Shown here: one piece after another, positions 15,858 through 25,862 of the stretch
How positions within the stretch are numbered: the first letter of the stretch is position 1
Layout of the letters: every line of letters begins with the position of its first letter
Assembly: GCA_003427395.1 (NCBI GenBank)
Contig: BFEA01000402.1
Span: 1,291,185 to 1,318,030, forward strand
Direction: 5' to 3'
Length of the DNA: 26,846 bases
DNA from: Chara braunii
Lineage: Eukaryota > Streptophyta > Charophyceae > Charales > Characeae
The notes under the pieces: model-generated
The model's input: the letters and a program-made list of their open reading frames with translations, nothing else
What the model was told of the DNA's origin: nothing
Databases searched by the model: none
Position numbers and translations under genes: made by a program

Positions 15858-17275
15858 CCAATAGACAATGTTCCGGCCTGGGTCTCTTTCTTGGGGAGGC
15901 CCGCCCGCAATATGTGCAGAGCGGGGATAGCAGTCCTCGGGTTAGGGTCAAAAGGTGTGTAATGGGGATGGTTGGTTCTTACACATACAAACCTTGTCAT
16001 CCTCGAGGACCCTGATTCTTGTGAGGGCAGTCACGGGGGGTTTGTGGTGGTCCAACTCTTTGGCCCTCGGTAGTTTGGACCACCGGTCACGCGACAGTTG
16101 GGGTTTATAGGTGCGTAGGGTAGCTGTTTGGGCCTGCATCTCCCCAACTCGATAGATCACTGTTGGGATGGGGCTGTCATTGTGGTGGGCTATCCAGTCC
16201 CCTTTGGTGGTCCTCAGACCCTTCCTCAGTTCCACAATCCATGCCAGCAAGATGGCGTCCTGGATTTCCTGCGGTCCTGCTTTAGATTTCTGATGTGCGC
16301 CGTCCGGCCTTGCAGTTGCTGTGCTGATTTCCAGGTCTTTGTGTGTGTGTCCCATGGGTCCCCTATAATAAAGTACAAACCTCTCTGGGCCCATGACAGC
16401 CATCTTTAGTTGGTGTGAAGCGGAAAAGGATGTGGCCTGTTGGGCCCAGATGTACGGGTTGCCGAACAGGGGCTGTCTTTGGACTTCCTCCCAACATCGC
16501 TTGACCGGTCTCTTGGATCAGTCTCTCTCTCGCCACAGCTTGAGCATCGATACCCAGAGGGGGTCTGTTCTAGGATCCCATGGGGCCTGGGCTGAGGGTG
16601 AGTCATTTCTGTTGATGCGGGAAGGGGAGGGGGGGGTCCAGTGGCTGTTTGTTAGCCACTGCAGGGGGTGGATTTTGTCTGTCCCCGATGACCTGCGGTG
16701 CAAGTGCAGTTACTTATATGTATATGGATGGGGCCCAGGGGATGTCATTACCTATAGTATCAACCTCAATATAAATGTTTTCATCTCGTTCTCAAGGTCA
16801 ATTATTCCAAGCCCTCCCCGGGTCTGAGGTTGTGCAATAACATCCCAAGCCACTCTTTTGATGCATGCAGTCTGTTGGTGGTTATTTCTCCATAGATATA
16901 CGGCAACTCTCTAACGTAGTCTTGTGATTTGTTTGTGTCTCAGTTGCCAAATGGCAACTTTGTACCAAATGGCCGCAAATATAGCATTGTTGATTGCCAG
17001 AGCTCTACCCACTAGCGACATGTGGGTGTCTTTTCATGCTGCCATGCACTGCATGGCGAGGTCCACCAACGAGTCTCCGTGGTTCGGGGGAGGTCCCAAG
17101 GCAGTTAGTTGTACCCCAAAGACGCGTTTTGCAGCTTCTTTCAGTTTCCAGTGAACTTGTGGGGTTAGTGCTGGTGGATCTTCTCCGGTTGTGAGCCACC
17201 ACCCCTCAATTTTTGTGCCCCAATTCGTTTCCATATCTGCTGTGATTTCGAACAGGTGGATCATATGTGCCAGTG

Positions 17276-17303
17276 CCTGCAGGCTGCAGGCTGCAGGCTG
17301 CAG
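17276..17303. repeat. CTGCAGG short tandem repeat
   Basis: About four copies of the 7-bp unit CTGCAGG lie inside the RT-derived region of LINE B, with a further GCTGCAGGCTGCAG at 17471-17484. It contributes the repeated Leu-Gln-Pro-Ala-type residues in the minus-strand frame and is a slippage product. Confidence 0.75.
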
Positions 17304-17600
17304 ACTGGCTGGAGTGACCCTCAAGAGTACTGTTCGATCATCAGCAAATAGTGAGGTGACCGGAATGAGGTGGGGCGGAATTTCCAGTACATCGATCCGC
17401 CGGATTAGAGGGGATCATCGCAGCCAGGGCTTCCATGACTTGGAGTTGGGGTCACCCTGCCTCACAGACCGCTGCAGGCTGCAGCTAGATAGGTGGGGCA
17501 AGGTGTCCAGTCATCATTATATTGGTGGTGGTGGTTCTATGGAAAATGTTGACCAATTTTTGAACGAGGACATGCAGACACTACCCTAACTCTAATGTTA

Positions 17601-18190
17601 AGGACGACCCGGGCACAGGTGGGGTCCATGCATATGCAGTCATCCCCCATCTGTGCCTCATCCCGCAGACTGTATGGGCAGCGAACCGCCCTTCCACTAA
17701 GATGCGATATCCCGCCCTCCCCTATCCTAAGCATGATGCCTTCCTACCCCAGGCTCCCCAAGAATCCATAGTCCTGACCAATTCCCCCAATGAGAATTCC
17801 TACGGACCCCAACCTGGATGAAGCACCACCCGCAGGCATGGTGAGATACCTGTGGGGTGAGAAGTACCCAATACCTACCCCGTACTAACACCCAGTGTGT
17901 GTGTAGGATTATTCCCCCCATGCTAGCTGTACCCAGACTCGACCATGGCACCCACATGGACAAAAGCATATTGGCAAAACTAACAGATCGGAGGGTCCAA
18001 GTGGCCACGCAGAGGTATCGACGCTGGTCTACGTGTAATCCCTCGTTTAATCTACCCTAACCTTCCCTCCCCTCCATGGTGGAGCCAAGATAAGACCCTG
18101 ATCCTTAGACCTAAGACCAAGCACTCAAGCGGCCCTCCTTGTGGCCCTATCCAACATACTACAACCATGGACCTAGACCCCTTGGGCGGT
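17601..18190. other. Spacer between two LINE copies
   Basis: Recognisable LINE sequence stops near 17600 and resumes near 18200. The spacer has no domain or RNA that I recognise. It contains several CCTA/CCCTAA-like stretches but no telomeric array, and a TGTGTGTGTAG tract near 17897. Confidence 0.4.
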
Positions 18191-18194
18191 GCGC

Positions 18195-20500
18195 AGGCAG
18201 TGTCTGCATAAATCTTACCATGCGCCATCCCAAGGGGGGGGGGGTATGAATGACTTGTGCATTATGAAAGCGCTTTCTGGTGGTCGTGCCTGTTGGTGGC
18301 TACCCAGGCAAGCGGAATGGAGAAGACGATCTGCTCTATATTCAGAACAATATGGTGTGCGTACCATAAGTGCCCATAGCTGGTCTCCCGTCTTTCGGTC
18401 CTTTAGCATCCTGATCCCAGATGTCAGCCACCTGCAGAACCCGTGCCTAACCCATGTAGAACATGGCGAATCTAAGCTACGGTAAATGCAGCCCTGACAT
18501 TTGTGACCCATTGTTGCCAAAAAGGAGTTGCCAACTTGCCATAGGACATCCTCGTATTGCGACGGGAAGGGCCTTTTGTGAAGGGGTAGTAGGCACCAGT
18601 TCTTGACCAGGGTAATCCAAAGGCCATCATTTGACATGTCTTGTCCCAGTCCCACTCTCCCCTCTTGCACATGGGGTTGTGGTAGTGGCCAAAAACTTTC
18701 ATTAATCCAAGTGAGGGGGTCCACAGTTTGGGGCTTCAGGTGTGCCAGACGGTTGATCTGCTCTTGGGCCAGCTCCCTCCAAGGCAGGGATGGGTTTGAG
18801 ATCAGGCGTTTAAGTCATTGGAAGGAGAGTGCCCTTTGTGTGTCATGGTCTAGGATGCCCAGGCCTCCTTTTAGTTTGGGTTAGATAAGGGTGTCCTAGG
18901 CGACCCTCTTGATGACATGTTCCTTCTCATGGTCCCGTCTCTGGAGAAAGGTTGCAGTCTGCCCTTTTATGGTCTTGGTGGCATTAGGGTTGAGACCCCA
19001 GAGGGCAGACTTATACCATAGGAAGGTGAAAACCACATTCTTGATAACAAACCTACAAAACAAGGAGGGGTGCTTTTTTGTTCCATGGTGTATTTTTTTT
19101 TAAAGGCTGGCGTCGAAATCCTCTTGTCATTCTGTTTGGGCTTGCCTTGTTCCGAGAGGGCTATTCCCAAGACTCGGGTTTGCGCTTCCAACAACATCCA
19201 TTCCACCTATGGGCAACTTTGACGAACTTGTCCATCAGGTGCTGGATTTTGGTCATATTTCATTGTGTCGCCTGTATCATTACTGTGAGATCGTCAGCAA
19301 ACATAGAACAGACCACGATGGCCTTTTCGGTGATACCCACTACTCGAAGGCGCCGAATATTACGATTTATCCTCCAATTGGCCCCAAGCGCCGCCATCAC
19401 TACCAAAAAAAGAAAGGGTGCAAGAGGGTCTCCCTGTTTGACCGAGCACTGGAGGGTTATTTCTGGTGCTAACAATCTGTTAATCTGCACGTGGGTTGTG
19501 GCATTCCGATATAGAATGCCCACCCATTCCCTGAATTCTGGTCCGAAGTTTAATTTGGCCAGGCATTGGTCGACAAAGAGCCAGTCCACCTGATCGTACG
19601 CCTTCTTGAAATTAATAAAGATCAGTGCGGCGTTGTGATTGGACTGGCGGGTGAGCTCGATTACCTCGTTTACTGGGAGCACATTGTCCTGGATGTTACG
19701 TCCCTGAATGAATCTGGTCTGTGTGGGGTGGATGATGCTTTCCATCACTGGGATGATCCCGTTTGCCAGAGCCTTGGCAACCATTTTGTAGACCACTGTG
19801 AGAAGGGTAATTGGGCAACAGTTGCAAATATTCAATTTATCCCCTTTCTTATACAGCAGCGTGAGGACCCTGTGCCCCACTATTTTGGCCGTGCAGCCCG
19901 ACTCCCGGACCTTCCTGTAGTGCTCCTATAAGTCTTGTGACAGTGGGGCTCACATGGTTTCCCATAACTCTTTGGGAAAATCGTCAGTTCCTAGAGTCTT
20001 GCCCTCTTCCATCTGCATCAGAGCCATTCAGATTTCCTCTTTTGGTGATGGGTGCCTCCAGCCGCTCGTTGGAGAGCTTCTGCGTCAGGGGGTTAAGAGC
20101 TCGCTGTTCCGTTTTGTTCTCTCTGACCCCTCTCTCTGGCCTGTGGTCGATGTAAACAGAGATTTAGAAAAATCTCAGGCCACCTTCAAACTGTTGGCGG
20201 AAGAAAACGTAGCGGGTTATGTGCTGTGTGCTGGATCATACAGTGCTTCCATTGCAGCCCTGCGGGGCGGGCCCACTCCATTGCAGAAGAGGTTTTGTCC
20301 ATCTGGCCTTTGGTCCTGTACTGTGCGAGTTTCCCTCTGACCAGATATCCTTGCCATCTTTGTTGTGTATGATTCAATATCTCTGTTTTGAGGTTCTGGA
20401 TGACTGAAGGGTCTGTGTGTGCAGGTTCCCGCTGCTCATGTTGCTGAATCTGTTCCTGAATTTCGATTTCCTGTGCACGTCTTTATGCTGCTCTTACTTT
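18195..20500 (-). pseudogene. LINE copy A: RT and connection region, degenerate
   Basis: On the minus strand, a LINE linker (RWQGYLVRGKLAQY) near 20350 is followed by the MEEGKTLGTDDFPKELW block near 20020. A 206-aa open frame at 19260-19880 then holds CPITLLTVVYKMVAKALA, HPTQTRFIQGRNIQDN, INFKKAYDQVDW (motif A), VKQGDPLAPFLF (motif B) and FADDLTV (motif C). KGGLGILDHD follows near 18860, then TWINESFWPLP. Motif A has Asn where the catalytic Asp is expected, and stops occur near 18860-18900. The zf-RVT part is absent. The block style fits plant L1-type LINEs. The upstream edge is the TC/GAA microsatellite. Confidence 0.8.
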
Positions 20501-20538
20501 AGAAAATCCGTACCACCCCTTCTTGTAAGCTGGGGGAG

Positions 20539-20539
<1 letters not shown>

Positions 20540-20593
<54 letters not shown>

Positions 20594-20640
20594 AAGAAGA
20601 AGAAGAAGAAGAAGAAGAAGAAAAAGAAGAAGAAGAAGAA
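20540..20640. repeat. (TC)n followed by (GAA)n
   Basis: About 26 TC dinucleotides are followed directly by about 16 GAA/AAG triplets. The compound tract borders the 5' side of LINE A. Open frames through it give only Leu/Ser, Lys or Arg/Glu low-complexity peptides. Confidence 0.95.
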
Positions 20641-20659
20641 GGGGGACCTTGGTCCTGGG

Positions 20660-21500
20660 GTCTGAGACAATAGTTGAGAGGCAGCATGGCCAGGTGTCAC
20701 ATGAGAGGAAGCAATCTGTAAGGAGAGTCTCGTGTGAGATACTCGTGATAGCACCCCTTGTCGATGTAAAAAAAGACAAAAAAGAAAACAAGGACTCTGG
20801 TGTGAGTGCATGCTATTTTATCATGAGAAGTGAGATTCGGACCCACTTCTGGAATGTTGTTTGAACACCCTGTGCAAAGCTTCGTCTACTTCTGGTTGGC
20901 ATGTTGTACTCGAATGGCGAGTGGAGTGTTGCCCACTGAGCCCCACGACTGTCAGTTACAATGCAAACATAGCACAGAGCAGCATTTATGGCTGTGGTGC
21001 ATAGTGACCTACCAACTAATTCTTGTACGAGGCTACAAGCATCATTCCCTGTTCCCCTTTGCCGTGTTATATAATGACCGAGTAGCCCTCAAGTGATGTC
21101 CAGACCATAGCTAGCTCCTGGCCAACTGTTTTACAGGTAATAGGCTGATACATGCCCTTTGTTGTATGTCAGGAGAGTGCATCTCTTTTCTATATATGAT
21201 TTAATTTGCACCACTTCACGTCTTGACTCTAGGCTTAGGGGCACCACGAAAGCATGAAATGCATCCCTGCTTTTGCCTCAGATGGATGGTTGTGGTGATG
21301 AGGATGGGTGTGGACTCTAATAAACCCTTCTAGGAAGCGCCTTTTATTCTCCTTCATGAACCTCTCAGTCTACTCACTTATTATACCATCCACTATAAGT
21401 GTCTGGCAACGTCGGACAAATGGGGGGACACCAACAGCCCAAGGTGAACAGAACTTGTCTGCTAGATTTACAACATGTGTGTGCATGTGTGCTTGTGTCT
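20660..21500. other. Unassigned region
   Basis: Mixed-composition sequence without recognised domains, RNA genes or repeat ends. GGGACCTTGGTCCTGGGGT at about 20642 resembles the altered 3' part of SINE copy 3 but is too short to call. Confidence 0.35.
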
Positions 21501-21508
21501 GTGTGTGT

Positions 21509-21568
<60 letters not shown>
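21474..21568. repeat. Compound (TG)n-(GA)n microsatellite
   Basis: GTGTGTGCATGTGTGCTTGT, then GTGTGTGTCACACACA (self-complementary), leads into about 24 GA dinucleotides ending near 21568. No gene is supported across it. Confidence 0.95.
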
Positions 21569-21570
<2 letters not shown>

Positions 21571-21964
21571 ATTATGTGTATGTGTACTCGGGGGAGGAGA
21601 GAGGGAGACAAATCTCAAGCACTTACAGCATTGAGGGCACATCACTAGATTGAGGAAAAATCACTTGTAGTGTAGGTACCCCAGGGACGGTACATGTGAA
21701 GTACCATAGCTTTAGTAAAGGGTTCACATACAGAATGTATGCCCTTGTCCCTCCCCCTTGTCTTTTGAAACAGGGAGTATTAAGCGTGAACATGGTGCCC
21801 TCTTCCTTCCCCCTCTTCTTTCCAAATAAGGGGGAGCAAATGTATCCAGTTTGTTTTGCTTTCAAGTAGACTATATAGGCTTATTGAGATCCCAGAGAAC
21901 CCCATCTTACTGTTCTCTGAGCATATTATCTGAAGGTCATTGCAGATTTGGAGGATCGCGTCTC

Positions 21965-22063
21965 TCTTAAACCACGAGTACTTGGCCCAGCTATCGGCCA
22001 TGGAAAAAAGTAGAGTAGAAACGTTTCTAGTCGGAGGAATTTGGGCGCTCCTGTAGTGCCCCG
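21965..22063 (-). repeat. Dispersed repeat, inverted partner of 23072-23168
   Basis: The reverse complement reads CACTACAGGAGCGCCCAAAT, then CCGACTAGAAACGTTTCTA, later CGATAGCTGGGCCAAGTACT and GTGGTTTAA. It is the inverted copy of 23081-23168. Its last block is the same GTACTGGTGGTTTAA motif found upstream of several SINE-like cores. Non-coding. Confidence 0.7.
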
Positions 22064-22330
22064 CACGTTTCTAAAAATTGTGGCCCGTTAATGGACATGA
22101 CTTTAGGAAGTACTGGTGGTTTTTGAGAGTCCATCATATTGATTATAACCTTGCAACGTAATCCTTGTACCATACTATACATGCACTTTCTGGCTATGCC
22201 TTTTTTTTCACCCCCTCTTTTTCGGATGTAACCTCCGTGAGTACCAGAAAAGAAAAGACAATGGGACTCTGGCTCGGCAAAACTCAGTGCGCAGTGAAAT
22301 TCAGGGTCGGTAAAAACAGGATCGGAGGTA

Positions 22331-22405
22331 ATGGTGGTTTAAGGGAACAGTGCGCTCCAATGTATTTGTGGGGAGCAGCCTGTGCTGGGAACCACGCCCC
22401 ACGTG
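22331..22405 (+). mobile_element. SINE-like repeat, copy 6 (eroded)
   Basis: ATGGTGGTTTAAG is followed within ten bases by GCGCTCCAATGTATTTGTGG then GGAGCAGCCTGTGCTGGGAA and CCACGCCCCACGTGCC. The core is recognisable but its 3' half is mutated. It lies in direct orientation about 150 bp upstream of copy 7. Confidence 0.55.
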
Positions 22406-22499
22406 CCTTCTTTTTTTTTTATGGCAGGAACATCCGATGGGGGAGCTGCTGAATCAGGGATAAGCGCCCATGCTCATAGTACGGCTCCCCAGAGTTGAT

Positions 22500-22570
22500 G
22501 GCTCCAATCTTATTTGTGGGGCCAGCACTTGCTGGGAACCGGGCCCACCGTCCCTTATATACAGAATTCC
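22500..22570 (+). mobile_element. SINE-like repeat, copy 7
   Basis: GGCTCCAATCTTATTTGTGG then GGCCAGCACTTGCTGGGAAC and CGGGCCCACCGTCCCTTATA, followed by TACAGAATTC, the family tail. It is in the same orientation as copy 6. Confidence 0.6.
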
Positions 22571-22574
22571 TGTA

Positions 22575-23070
22575 GTTTGGGTACTACTCCAGACTCAACT
22601 TGTCCCTTATGAAAATATACCGAATAATTTCAGATGCAAAGCTAGGGGTAACAGGGAGGGATATTCATGAATACTGCTGAAGTTTTTGAAATTTTGAAAT
22701 TCTTCAGAACAGTCAGGAATTCTATAAAAGGTACATGCAAAAAAAACCTGCGAAGTAGGAACAACGCCGGAGCCTGCCTACCATCATCCACTCCCTCTAT
22801 GGCACGAGGGAAAGGAAGGGAAAAACATCCTCTCTTGCCATGGAAGTGGACGAACCACTTGCCACTATCTGCCTCCACCAAGGGTTACTACACTCCGTCA
22901 ACCCTGGCCCCAGCGGAAATAGAGCAACCCTCAATTACTGCCCTTACACCCCCACATGCAGCACTTCCTCCAAGATGCTACCTCCGCAGGATAGGGCTCT
23001 CCCCCATTCCGGTGATTAAGCCACCAGTACTTCCTATAGTTGTGCCCGTACACAGGCCACAATTTTTGGG
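22575..23070. other. Unassigned region with one open frame
   Basis: A 136-codon plus-strand frame (22667-23077) is Pro/Ser/Thr-rich in its second half and has no recognised domain. A minus-strand TTAAGCCACCAGTAC block at about 23017 is the reverse complement of the recurrent SINE-associated motif. I do not call a gene here. Confidence 0.35.
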
Positions 23071-23071
23071 A

Positions 23072-23168
23072 ATGTAAGGTCCACTACAGGAGAGCCCAAA
23101 TTCATCCGACTAGAAATGTTTCTAGAATCTAGACCGATAGCTGGGCCAAGTACTGGTGGTTTAACGAA
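23072..23168 (+). repeat. Dispersed repeat, partner of 21965-22063
   Basis: CCACTACAGGAGAGCCCAAA, TTCATCCGACTAGAAATGTT, then CGATAGCTGGGCCAAGTACT and GGTGGTTTAACG match the minus-strand copy about 1 kb away. No SINE core follows this copy. Confidence 0.7.
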
Positions 23169-23174
23169 AAAACA

Positions 23175-24010
23175 GAGGATAGAGAGGCTTCACAGCATAG
23201 CCACTGAAAATTACGCCCTTCCCCCCGGAGGAAAAACTTCCCCCTTTCCATAAACCGCCCCTGTAGAGAGGAGCCACCCGTACCCTCATCGTCCCCAGTT
23301 TAGGACAGGCCGTCTAGTCCGTCACTCCCGCTCTCTCGGAGGCATACAGTTCCCACCTTAAGCATGCCCCCGCGGAACAGCAGTTCCCCCACTCCCTCCA
23401 TCCCATCGCCTCCATCCCATCCCCTCCGAGTGGGACAGCCCACTTAGCACCACTCCCTGCTGAAAAAAAGTGCCCTAAGCTTAATATCTCTATCAGCCCC
23501 CGCCAGGGCTGATCCACACCCCAAAGATCAGCCTCAGCCGCTGAATAGAGCTAACCCTACATATCCGCCCCTACCTCTCAAAGACATATTACACCTCTGT
23601 GTGATCCTTGCAGGACGGAGGTCGCTTCCTCCGGGCCACAATACCTGCCCCGAAAGTAGATGCTCCAAGGCAGTCTTATATCCCAAACCCCCCATCAGAA
23701 AGTGCTCAAGAGAAACACAGATCATTATTAGGAAACATATTGCAAGAGATACGTCTAAAACCTTCGAAGTTTGAACCCTATCCCCTATGCACCGCAATAA
23801 TTGATGACGTGTCAGAGCGAAATTGCACCTGGAACCAAGAGGATATTCACAATTTTTTTTTAATTTTTTTTTTTTTATAGATATTCACAAATTTGAAATT
23901 TAAGAATGAGAGTTTTCAACTCTAGAAATCTGATTTTAGAAATTACTAATAGAAATTACAAATTAGAGAGTGAGATCGGGTATTTGAAAAATAAGAAGTT
24001 AGGAATTATG
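23175..24010. other. Unassigned region
   Basis: A C/T-rich stretch includes a 13-bp near-repeat, CTCCATCCCATCG / CTCCATCCCATCC, at about 23395-23426. From 23850 the sequence becomes A/T-rich, with T runs and repeated GAAATT-type words. No gene recognised. Confidence 0.35.
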
Positions 24011-24056
24011 AGCTTTTTTTTTTTCTTTTTTTTTTTTCTTTTTTTCTTTTTTTTTT

Positions 24057-24200
24057 GTCCTTTGGGACATCCGTAAAAATTGGAACGAATCAGAGAACTG
24101 GGAGAAGATTAGCATGGCCCCTGCGCAAGGATGACACGCATAAATCGAGAAATGGTCCAAAAAAAAATAAAAAAATAAAAAATAAAATAAAACGTTATGA
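24057..24200 (+). pseudogene. U6 snRNA retrocopy, best preserved
   Basis: From GTCCTTTGGGACATCCGTAA (a perfect 5' stem-loop) through AAATTGGAACGA, then GATTAGCATGGCCCCTGCGC, AAGGATGACACGCATAAATC and GAGAAATGGTCC, this is nearly identical to plant-type U6. The catalytic box is TCAGAGA rather than ACAGAGA, and about nine extra bases (CTGGGAGAA-like) follow it. A T-rich tract precedes it and an A-rich tract, not a T-run terminator, follows from about 24159. No plant upstream sequence element is visible. It is probably a retrocopy, but the 3' half could be recent. Confidence 0.85.
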
Positions 24201-24274
24201 GCTTTATCATTAACCCTGCACAGTCAATCCCTACAGGAAACAGGGCAATCAATGCTCGCAGGCCTTCTGATGTA

Positions 24275-24440
24275 TAGTGGGACGCTGGACCCGCTTTCCA
24301 GGAGGTGCTGCTCCCCACCAATAGACCGGAGCACCCAGGACTCTCACTAGGAGGAAGTGCTCGTACCACCTCTCCTAGCAAAGCAAAGACACTGGTTCCT
24401 TGAACCACCACTACCTTTCTCATATGTGGGGCTGGTACGG
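24275..24440 (-). mobile_element. SINE-like repeat, copy 8
   Basis: The reverse complement carries GGTGGTACGAGCACTTCCTC, then CTCCGGTCTATTGGTGGGGA, GCAGCACCTCCTGGAAAGCG and GGTCCAGCGTCCCAC. An eroded GGTAGTGGTGGTTCAAGG, related to the recurrent 5' motif, lies further upstream at about 24402-24416. It follows a plus-strand U6 copy by about 115 bp, the same arrangement as copy 3. Confidence 0.65.
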
Positions 24441-24479
24441 GCCTCAAATTCAAATTTGGCCGTCACGGGCCATCGATGA

Positions 24480-25040
24480 AAAATATCGACGGTGGCATGG
24501 CGACTATTTTTCAGGAGTAGGCTACCAGATGCCCGCGGCCGACCAAAAAAAAAAAGGAAGTCTGAGCTTTTTCAGATTGTATCGCAAGATTTTGTTTATG
24601 AGCATAGTAATGAAGATTTCTGGGTCAATCAGGGCTGGGGAGGGAGGTCACGGTGAGAACCAGCTTAGCCCTGATGATGCCTATAACCGCTGTCCGGTCA
24701 ACGATCACTAGAATGCCAGTGGGTGATGATCCTGGGTATACTCAGGAAGGACTGTGGGAGTAGGGATGCGCTGGGGATAGAGATGATGAGTAAGGGTGGG
24801 AGGATGTCTCACAGGGGACCGGTTAGGCAATGCATCGGGATGATCAAATGGTCAGGTGGTGGCAGGCCTGTCATATGCCTAGTAGCCAGTTGCTACAACA
24901 ACCTGGACTTTGTTTTATAATTAAATAAAAAAACAAAAAAAACTAAAGTGTGGATAGATCTCAGCAACAGTGATTGAGGAATTTACAATAAGAGTCTGAA
25001 AAAGAAAATCAAAAGTCAATCAGAAGTTAGTTGTGAAGAA
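24480..25040. other. Unassigned region
   Basis: No gene or RNA recognised. CTACAACAACCTGGACTTT at about 24893 also occurs at about 5211, marking a small dispersed repeat. The region ends A/T-rich. Confidence 0.35.
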
Positions 25041-25149
25041 GTAATGAAACCACTGATCAATCAAAGATTCATTATCATTTTATTTTTTTTCCATGTCCTC
25101 CACCCCCCCCCCCACAATGCCCACTCCCCTCTTTGTATTTTTTTGGGAC

Positions 25150-25265
25150 AAAAGCTTGATCAATTCGTGGGGAAGCAGCACGTGCTGGGAACAGGCCCCA
25201 GCATCCCATATGGAATGATAGAATGATACAAAACATTTGAGATACCGGGGCCATTACCTGGCTTT
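25150..25265 (+). mobile_element. SINE-like repeat, copy 9
   Basis: AATTCGTGGGGAAGCAGCAC then GTGCTGGGAACAGGCCCCAG and CATCCCATATGGAATGAT, followed by ATTTGAGATACCGGGGCCAT. The 3' flank matches copy 1 (2307-2420) beyond the core, so the two belong to one subfamily. Confidence 0.65.
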
Positions 25266-25436
25266 GGCTCATAAGATTTAGAAAAAATTGTAAGAAAATT
25301 AGGAGAGTCATGAGTAACTACTGATGAACTGCTCATGGAACAACTACCAAGTCACAAAGGGGCTATATGAGAGCCACGAATCGTCAGAATTGAAATAACT
25401 GGCTCATTTCTGCAAAAACCTGCAACAAAACAAGAT

Positions 25437-25480
25437 TCATTGTTAAGCCACCAGTACCTTTCCCGTATATTGGCCGCAGG
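25437..25480 (-). repeat. SINE-associated 5' motif, solo copy
   Basis: The reverse complement reads GGCCAATATACGGGAAAGGT then ACTGGTGGCTTAACAATG, matching the 5' block of copy 5 (GCCAATAGCTGG..GTACTGGTG). No core follows, so this is a truncated or solo copy. Confidence 0.5.
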
Positions 25481-25803
25481 CCTGAACTCGGCCCGCGTGC
25501 GACAGAGAAGAACGAACCGCCACGGATGTATCTGGCTGGCGCCACCAGCCATTTTGATTCCCTGCTGAACTTCCATGTTAACTGCCACGGTATTTTTTTT
25601 TTGCAAGCGGGAAAAGGCATTGGTGGTTTATAAGCAAACGAAGACGCATAATTCTGTCATCAGGGGGCCAGCCGCAACAGAGGCGGGACTGCAGAGGCAT
25701 GCTAGAGTACTGAGAAACGATCATCTTTCAGTTATGTTTTCAGCCAAAGTCGGGTAATGGCCCAGGTGCTCAGATCGATATGTGACGGCCTTAATGTTGC
25801 ATG

Positions 25804-25862
25804 TGGGATGATGGACCCAGTTTCCAGCAGGCGCTTCTCCCCATTAACGGAGTTGAGCGACC
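25804..25862 (-). mobile_element. SINE-like repeat, copy 10
   Basis: The reverse complement holds CTCCGTTAATGGGGAGAAGC then GCCTGCTGGAAACTGGGTCC and ATCATCCC, the family core with a few changes. Confidence 0.6.

Larger units (their letters stand above)
15340..17600 (-). pseudogene. LINE copy B: partial RT to C-terminal domain, degenerate
   Basis: On the minus strand the recognisable order starts near 17580. It runs through an RT segment (YRTTTT-like, then VRQGDP) and LFADDRTV at about 17340 (the FADD catalytic motif), then a block with NWGTKIEGWWLTTG. Next comes RGGLGI near 16820 and, near 15800, CPMVSQL..WWDAA and AAWRMRCTYKR, homologous to the fragment at 7060-8075. Many stops and shifts break it, including a 26-bp tandem duplication at 15806-15857. 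The zinc-binding cysteines are mostly lost. The upstream RT (motif A) is absent. Confidence 0.75.

Noticed and set aside
17580-18060. CCCTAA-like words as telomeric repeat
   Set aside because: Only isolated occurrences in unrelated context. There is no array.
22667-23077. Plus-strand 136-codon frame as a gene
   Set aside because: Its 3' part overlaps dispersed repeat motifs and it has no recognisable family.
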